From an uncultured Blautia sp. (GTDB lineage Bacteria; Bacillota; Clostridia; Lachnospirales; Lachnospiraceae): a DNA stretch of 34,464 nt. Where the stretch lies: positions 1 through 34,464 of the forward strand of contig UQAX01000028.1 of assembly GCA_900539145.1 (NCBI GenBank), in the 5' to 3' direction. The translations under genes were made by a program, and so were the position numbers. Shown here piece after piece: positions 30,071 through 34,464 of the stretch. Numbering within the stretch: position 1 is the stretch's first letter; every line of letters starts with the position of its first letter. A model generated the notes under the pieces. It was not told the origin of the DNA and did not search any database. It worked only from the letters and a program-made list of their open reading frames with translations.

Positions 30071-32344
30071 TTATATAGACAATTTATAATAATTAATCAG
30101 ACAGCCCTGAAGCAAAATTGTTCTCTCGTCCTGTGTCATCTCACCTAATCTTAAAGTAAATGGCACAAGTCCGTCTTTTATAACATAAGCTATAAGTTCA
30201 CTTCTTCCTTCTTTTACACTCTCCTGTATATTTGGAATGTAAAGATAATCCCCTTTTGTAAACGGAAGCTGCTCTTCTGTAAATAAAAACGGAAGCATAC
30301 CCCAGTTCATCAGATTGGAACGATATCTTTTTGTAGCATACTCTCTGGCAATATTTGCCCAGCCGCCTAATACCTTCTGGCAGGATGCTGCCTGTTCTCT
30401 GGCAGAACCGTCTCCCGGCTTCTCTGCAAAAATCGTACTTCCGATACCTGTATTTTCCCAGCTCATAGTTGCAAACTCTGCCCGTATTTGCTCCTTTATC
30501 TGCCGAAGCTCCGGCACCTTCTCTTCCGGAGCTTCTCCCTGCTCTCTGGCTGTTTCTCCTTTTTGAATATTCTTTGCCAATCCCACATAATCCGGCGCTT
30601 TTCTGGATAATGCAAATTCTGCCAGTCTTATAGGATTGGAGCGGTAAGAAGAAGTTTCTCCGGAAGGAATTAATTCATCCGTGGTAGTAACCGGATCATG
30701 AATTTCCGCAGTTACCTGCAACAACAGGTTTTCAGGAAGCTTCGGCATCTTTGGCCAGTCTTTAATATTCGGTCCGAATTGAATTTCCACATCTGGCTCT
30801 GCCACACCCTTGCTGTCAAAAACTCTGTTCTCGTAAATAGAACCGTCAAAGAAATACGTTGGTTTTCTATACGTTCCTTCGTACTCGGTTGCCGCTGTCA
30901 GACATCCTTTATTAGCTGCCGTTGCTGCAATGGAACGGGCATCCATCAACGCCACAGAAGAAATCTGTCCCTCCTGCAATTTCGAGCCTTCACGATTTGG
31001 GAAATTTCTGGTAGAATGGCGGATACTTAGCGCATTATTTGCCGGTGTATCTCCCGCTCCAAAGCAAGGACCGCAAAATGCCGTCTTTACGATTGCTCCT
31101 GTCTGCATTAAATCTGCCAATACGCCATTCTTTGCCAATTCCATATAAATCGGTGTGCTTGCAGGATAAATACTCAGAGAAAACTCATCTGCACCAATGC
31201 TTTTTCCTTTCAGAATATCCGCCGCATCACAAATATTTTCAAATCCGCCGCCTGCACAGCCTGCAATAATTCCCTGCTCCACATACAATTTTCCATTTCT
31301 CACTTTATCCTTTAGAGTATAAGAAACATTTTCTCCCAGACTGACTTTTGCCTTTTTCTCCACTTCATCTAAAATATCCATCAGGTTTTGATTTAATTCC
31401 TCTATGGTATAAGTATTTGCCGGATGGAAAGGCATGGCAATCATAGGGCGGATTTCTGATAAGTTTACATAAACCATTCCATCATAATAAGCTGTTGTTT
31501 TCGGCTGAAGCTCTTTGTAATCCTGTGCTCTGCCGTGTATCTCATAAAATTCCTTTACTTTGCTGTCTGTCTGCCAGATAGAGGATAAACAGGTGGTTTC
31601 CGTAGTCATAACATCAATGCCAATTCGATAGTCCACACTTAGTTTTCCTACTCCCGGCCCTACAAATTCCATTACTTTATTTTTCACATAGCCGGAAGAA
31701 AAAACAGCTCCGATAATTGCCAATGCAATATCCTGAGGACCTACACCGAAAGCCGGCTCTCCGGTAAGATAAACGCCCACCACATCAGGATAGGGGATAT
31801 CATAAGTTTTTCCTAAAAGCTGTTTTACAAGCTCCGGACCTCCCTCACCCATAGCCATAGTACCTAAAGCGCCGTATCTGGTATGGCTGTCAGAGCCTAA
31901 TATCATTTTTCCGCTCTCTGCCAGCATTTCTCTTGCGTATTGGTGGATAACAGCCTGATGAGGCGGTACATAAACGCCCCCGTACTTCTTTGCGCAGCTT
32001 AATCCGAATACATGGTCATCCTCGTTAATGGTTCCGCCCACTGCACACAGAGAATTGTGACAATTTGTAAGTACATAAGGAACTGGAAATCTCTCCAGTC
32101 CGGAAGCTCTCGCTGTCTGTATGATACCTACAAAAGTAATATCATGAGATGTTAATTTATCAAATTTCAACTTCAGGAAATCCATATTTTCAGAAGTATT
32201 GTGATTTTTCAAAATGGAATAGGCAATTGTATTTTTCTTTGCTTCCTGTTTGCTCAAATGAAATTTTTGCTCCAGTCCCGTCTCGTCGCTTACAGGTTCC
32301 TGCCCTTCTGTCAGCCATGCGCCGTTTTTATATAATTTAATCAT
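30071..32344 (-). CDS. Divergent aconitase-superfamily hydratase (YbhJ-like)
   Basis: This 757-residue protein has aconitase architecture: DSHTRYGALGTMAMGEGG (152-169) and the three iron-sulfur cysteines at 363 (AGCAGGGFENI) and 424/427 (CGPC). Further marks are STRNFPNREG (444-453), the VALMDARSIAATAANKG region and a C-terminal swivel domain with NLMNWGMLPFLF. Spacing of the cysteines (61 and 3) is near that of aconitase (63 and 3). The usual GSCTN around the first Cys is replaced by AGCAGG, and length equals E. coli YbhJ (753 aa), a family member without a settled substrate. Citrate/isocitrate isomerisation is therefore uncertain; a sugar-acid or methylated acid substrate is possible. It has its own consensus promoter and a GGAGGAG site. 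The CdaR-like regulator gene lies upstream, separated by a terminator. Confidence 0.83.
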   Translation of the reverse strand: MIKLYKNGAWLTEGQEPVSDETGLEQKFHLSKQEAKKNTIAYSILKNHNTSENMDFLKLKFDKLTSHDITFVGIIQTARASGLERFPVPYVLTNCHNSLCAVGGTINEDDHVFGLSCAKKYGGVYVPPHQAVIHQYAREMLAESGKMILGSDSHTRYGALGTMAMGEGGPELVKQLLGKTYDIPYPDVVGVYLTGEPAFGVGPQDIALAIIGAVFSSGYVKNKVMEFVGPGVGKLSVDYRIGIDVMTTETTCLSSIWQTDSKVKEFYEIHGRAQDYKELQPKTTAYYDGMVYVNLSEIRPMIAMPFHPANTYTIEELNQNLMDILDEVEKKAKVSLGENVSYTLKDKVRNGKLYVEQGIIAGCAGGGFENICDAADILKGKSIGADEFSLSIYPASTPIYMELAKNGVLADLMQTGAIVKTAFCGPCFGAGDTPANNALSIRHSTRNFPNREGSKLQEGQISSVALMDARSIAATAANKGCLTAATEYEGTYRKPTYFFDGSIYENRVFDSKGVAEPDVEIQFGPNIKDWPKMPKLPENLLLQVTAEIHDPVTTTDELIPSGETSSYRSNPIRLAEFALSRKAPDYVGLAKNIQKGETAREQGEAPEEKVPELRQIKEQIRAEFATMSWENTGIGSTIFAEKPGDGSAREQAASCQKVLGGWANIAREYATKRYRSNLMNWGMLPFLFTEEQLPFTKGDYLYIPNIQESVKEGRSELIAYVIKDGLVPFTLRLGEMTQDERTILLQGCLINYYKLSI

Positions 32345-32382
32345 AGCAGCTCCTCCATTCTTTATGTCGTGAATTTCCTTCC

Positions 32383-32411
32383 ATTATAAATTTTATCGTG
32401 GTAAATTGCAA
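32383..32411 (-). promoter_or_regulatory. Sigma-A promoter of the hydratase gene
   Basis: On the minus strand TTGCAA (32406-32411) and TATAAT (32383-32388) are spaced by 17 bp. The leader to the ATG is about 32 nt and includes GGAGGAG. Confidence 0.8.
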
Positions 32412-32431
32412 GCACTTTATCATGCTAATTC

Positions 32432-32483
32432 AAAAAACACCCCGGCTATGAGATTTTTTATTCTCTCATTGCCGGAGTGTTTT
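32432..32483 (-). terminator. Terminator after the CdaR-like regulator gene
   Basis: On the minus strand ACACTCCGGCAATGAGA pairs with TCTCATAGCCGGGGTGT with few mismatches, followed by TTTTTTG (to 32432). The stem ends about 12 bp after the regulator stop codon, so the hydratase depends on its own promoter. Confidence 0.85.
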
Positions 32484-32495
32484 CTTAAGCTAAGA

Positions 32496-33581
32496 TTAAT
32501 CTTGTTTTTTCATAAATTCCATATAACTGGAAACCATGAGTGCAATTTTAAAGGTCAGGGCATCATCAAACACACGGATATCAAGTCCTGTACTTTTCTG
32601 AATTTTTTCCAGTCGGTAAACCAGCGTATTTCTATGAAGGAAAAGCTGTCTTGATGTTTCTGAAATGTTCAAATTATTATCGAAAAACTTATTGATTGTA
32701 TTAAGAGTTTCATCATCTAAGGACTCCGGAAGCTTTCCACCAAACACTTCTTTCATAAACATTTCGCAAAGCGGCATTGGAAGCTGATAAATCAAACGTC
32801 CAATTCCCAAATTGTTGTATCCTACAATATTTTTTTCCACGTAAAAAATCTTGCCTACATCCAGCGCCATCTTCGCTTCTTTATAGGAACGGGACACATC
32901 TTTAATCTCATGAATAATATTGCCGTAAGATACACGTACCTGAGACATTGCTTCTGCGTTAAGCATATCTACAATCATTTTCGCAATATTTTCAATTTCT
33001 TCATATCCGTCATTTTCTTCCAGACTGCGAACAATAATAATATTTTTCTCATCAATAGCCGTAATGAAATCATTATTTCTGGAAATAAATAAGTTCTTCA
33101 AAATTTCAATGGAGTCCTGGTCCTTTTCATTCTTTGTTTCTACCAGAAGTACAACACGCTTTGCTTCTACTGCGATATGAAGCTTTTTCGCTCTGTTGTA
33201 TACATCAACCAAAAGCAGATTATCCAAAATTAAATTCTGAATAAAGTTGGATTTATCAAAACGTTCTTTATATGCCACAATCAAATTCTGGATTTGCGCT
33301 ACGGCAACACGTCCAATCATATAGGCATCTTCGTTTCCGCCTTTTGCAACTAATACATACTCTACGGTCTGGTTATCGTAAATTTTGAAGAAATGATAAC
33401 CTTTCATCACCTGACTGTCAGCCATAGACTCGGCAAAACTTCTCACATCCCCGAAGTCCTCATTTTCAATGGCAAATGTAGTAGAATTCACCTTTCCGTC
33501 TATGTCCATAACACATAAATCAATTCTGGTAATCGCTCTGAGTTCGTCTAATGTTTTTTGTATTATCTGACTTGATATCAT
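32496..33581 (-). CDS. CdaR/PucR-type transcriptional regulator (sugar-diacid regulator-like)
   Basis: The 361-residue protein has an N-terminal sugar-diacid-recognition-like region (about 1-125, QKTLDELRAITRIDLCVMDIDGKV and MIGRVAVAQIQNLI), a middle GGDEF-like CdaR domain (about 130-270) and a C-terminal PucR helix-turn-helix at about 300-355 (FFDNNLNISETSRQLFLHRNTLVYRLEKIQKSTGLDIR). E. coli CdaR, which senses glycerate or glucarate-type acids, shares this plan. The first ATG (33587) lies one base from GGAG, while the ATG at 33581 is seven bases away, so MISSQ is taken as the start. It lies between the MsmK-type ATPase and the hydratase and could control either. The ligand is unknown. Confidence 0.87.
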   Translation of the reverse strand: MISSQIIQKTLDELRAITRIDLCVMDIDGKVNSTTFAIENEDFGDVRSFAESMADSQVMKGYHFFKIYDNQTVEYVLVAKGGNEDAYMIGRVAVAQIQNLIVAYKERFDKSNFIQNLILDNLLLVDVYNRAKKLHIAVEAKRVVLLVETKNEKDQDSIEILKNLFISRNNDFITAIDEKNIIIVRSLEENDGYEEIENIAKMIVDMLNAEAMSQVRVSYGNIIHEIKDVSRSYKEAKMALDVGKIFYVEKNIVGYNNLGIGRLIYQLPMPLCEMFMKEVFGGKLPESLDDETLNTINKFFDNNLNISETSRQLFLHRNTLVYRLEKIQKSTGLDIRVFDDALTFKIALMVSSYMEFMKKQD

Positions 33582-33668
33582 AATCATTCTCCTTTTAATA
33601 TTTACCCGAAATTTCTAAAGTAATAATAACCGATTTTTTTTAAATTATCAACCTGATGTAAAAAGAAT

Positions 33669-33693
33669 TTCATAGGACGCAATTTCCTATGAA
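33669..33693 (-). terminator. Second hairpin of a tandem terminator after the ABC ATPase gene
   Basis: TTCATAGGA (33669-33677) and TCCTATGAA (33685-33693) are perfect nine-base arms with a seven-base loop. On the minus strand ATTCTTTTTAC follows, acting as a backup to the first hairpin. Confidence 0.65.
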
Positions 33694-33701
33694 TAAAAGA
33701 A

Positions 33702-33727
33702 TTCCCGTCTGGAATACCAGACGGGAA
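33702..33727 (-). terminator. Main terminator after the ABC ATPase gene
   Basis: TTCCCGTCTGG (33702-33712) and CCAGACGGGAA (33717-33727) are perfect eleven-base arms with a four-base loop, the strongest stem in the window. On the minus strand TTCTTTTATT follows, 15 bp after the stop codon of the ATPase gene. Confidence 0.85.
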
Positions 33728-33742
33728 ATATAATTTTTATTC

Positions 33743-34464
33743 TTAGTTTGTGATAACCTGTTCTGTTTCTTTATCGAATACATGAACTTTTTCCATATCA
33801 AGAGCAAATTTAACAGTATCACCTGTTCTTGCTGTTGTACGTGGGTTAACTCTTGCTGTCATCGGGAAGCCTTCTGTATCAAAGTACAGATATACTTCAG
33901 CACCTAATAATTCGTATACTGTAATTTTACCTTCTACGATACTATTTGGGAATGCCTGAATACGAGCTTCATCATCGTATACGTGTTCCGGACGAATACC
34001 CATAACGACTGTTTTTCCATCGTATCCACCATCGATAAGAGCTTTTTTCTTAGAAGCCGGTACCTGAAGTACAGTATTTCCAATCTGTAAGTATACTTCA
34101 TCGCCTTTTACTTTTACAGTTGCATCTAAGAAGTTCATCTGTGGAGAACCGATAAATCCTGCAACAAATAAGTTAGTTGGTGCATTGTATAATGTCTGAG
34201 GTGTATCTACCTGCTGTACAACACCGTCTTTCATAACAACAATTCTTGTACCTAATGTCATAGCTTCTGTCTGGTCATGTGTTACGTAGATGATTGTAGC
34301 GCCTAATCTTTCATGTAATTTAGAAATTTCAGTACGCATCTGAACACGAAGTTTTGCATCCAAGTTTGACAGAGGCTCGTCCATTAAGAATACTTTAGGT
34401 TCACGCACGATAGCACGTCCCATAGCAACACGCTGTCTCTGACCACCGGAAAGAGCTTTCGGTT
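33743..34464 (-). CDS. MsmK/UgpC-type multi-sugar ABC importer ATPase, 5'-truncated
   Basis: The reading frame runs off the right edge of the window; 240 C-terminal codons are visible. The first residues visible include the signature LSGGQRQR, followed by Walker B VFLMDEPLSNLDAK, the switch His in YVTHDQTEAM, and a C-terminal OB/TOBE regulatory domain beginning near MNFLDATVKVKGD and including GIRPEHVYDD. This layout is that of MsmK, UgpC and MalK, whose single ATPase serves several CUT1 importers in Firmicutes. It has no permease or binding-protein gene downstream and is followed by tandem terminators, so it looks like a stand-alone shared ATPase. It could power the uronide importer at 4519-7926, which lacks one. 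Walker A is outside the window. Confidence 0.92.
   Translation of the reverse strand, partial: PKALSGGQRQRVAMGRAIVREPKVFLMDEPLSNLDAKLRVQMRTEISKLHERLGATIIYVTHDQTEAMTLGTRIVVMKDGVVQQVDTPQTLYNAPTNLFVAGFIGSPQMNFLDATVKVKGDEVYLQIGNTVLQVPASKKKALIDGGYDGKTVVMGIRPEHVYDDEARIQAFPNSIVEGKITVYELLGAEVYLYFDTEGFPMTARVNPRTTARTGDTVKFALDMEKVHVFDKETEQVITN

Overview
The window looks like a chromosome segment from a low-GC, Gram-positive gut anaerobe of the class Clostridia, most likely family Lachnospiraceae. The AT-rich intergenic DNA, AGGAGG-type ribosome binding sites, consensus vegetative promoters, lipoprotein solute-binding proteins, YesS/YtdP-like membrane AraC regulator, ECF-type transporter and ntp-ordered V-type ATPase operon all fit this. 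The genus cannot be fixed from sequence reading alone. No rRNA, tRNA, CRISPR array, integrase or intact insertion sequence was seen.

Region 1 (49-11332) is a locus for importing and degrading unsaturated uronides, most consistent with glycosaminoglycan-derived disaccharides. Reading leftward on the minus strand it encodes two CUT1-type permeases, an AlgQ/LplA-like lipoprotein with an apparent calcium loop, a GH88 unsaturated glucuronyl hydrolase, KduI, a KduD/DhuD dehydrogenase, a DhuI-type isomerase of the RpiB/LacAB fold, and a cytosolic galactose-binding-like protein of unknown role. Two AraC-family regulators diverge from it. A hairpin terminator lies between the binding-protein gene and the hydrolase gene, and a possible internal promoter precedes kduI. 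An 18-bp tandem repeat in the divergent control region is a good operator candidate. No lyase, sulfatase, KDG kinase, KDPG aldolase or transport ATPase lies in the cluster. The partial MsmK/UgpC-type ATPase at the right edge is a candidate shared energiser.

Region 2 (11390-16939) is an apparent nucleoside-salvage operon: ribokinase, nucleoside hydrolase, an ECF transporter (S, T and two ATPases) and a MarR regulator. It has a consensus promoter followed by a perfect 14-bp palindrome. One of the two ECF ATPases has lost the LSGGQ signature.

Region 3 (17054-25851) is a complete V/A-type ATPase operon in the order H-I-K-E-C-F-A-B-D, matching the Enterococcus hirae ntp order. Its K subunit keeps all the Na+-ligand positions I can recall from NtpK, so Na+ coupling is likely.

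Region 4 (25919-29205) holds an orphan sugar-type binding lipoprotein, an AI-2E/YtvI-family membrane protein and an RluA-family pseudouridine synthase. Region 5 (29206-30070) is a very AT-rich stretch with no ordinary gene. It does contain a consensus promoter, a long leader and a 15-codon ORF with a strong ribosome binding site. Region 6 (30071-34464) has a divergent aconitase-superfamily hydratase, a CdaR/PucR-type regulator, tandem terminators and the 5'-truncated MsmK/UgpC-type ATPase.
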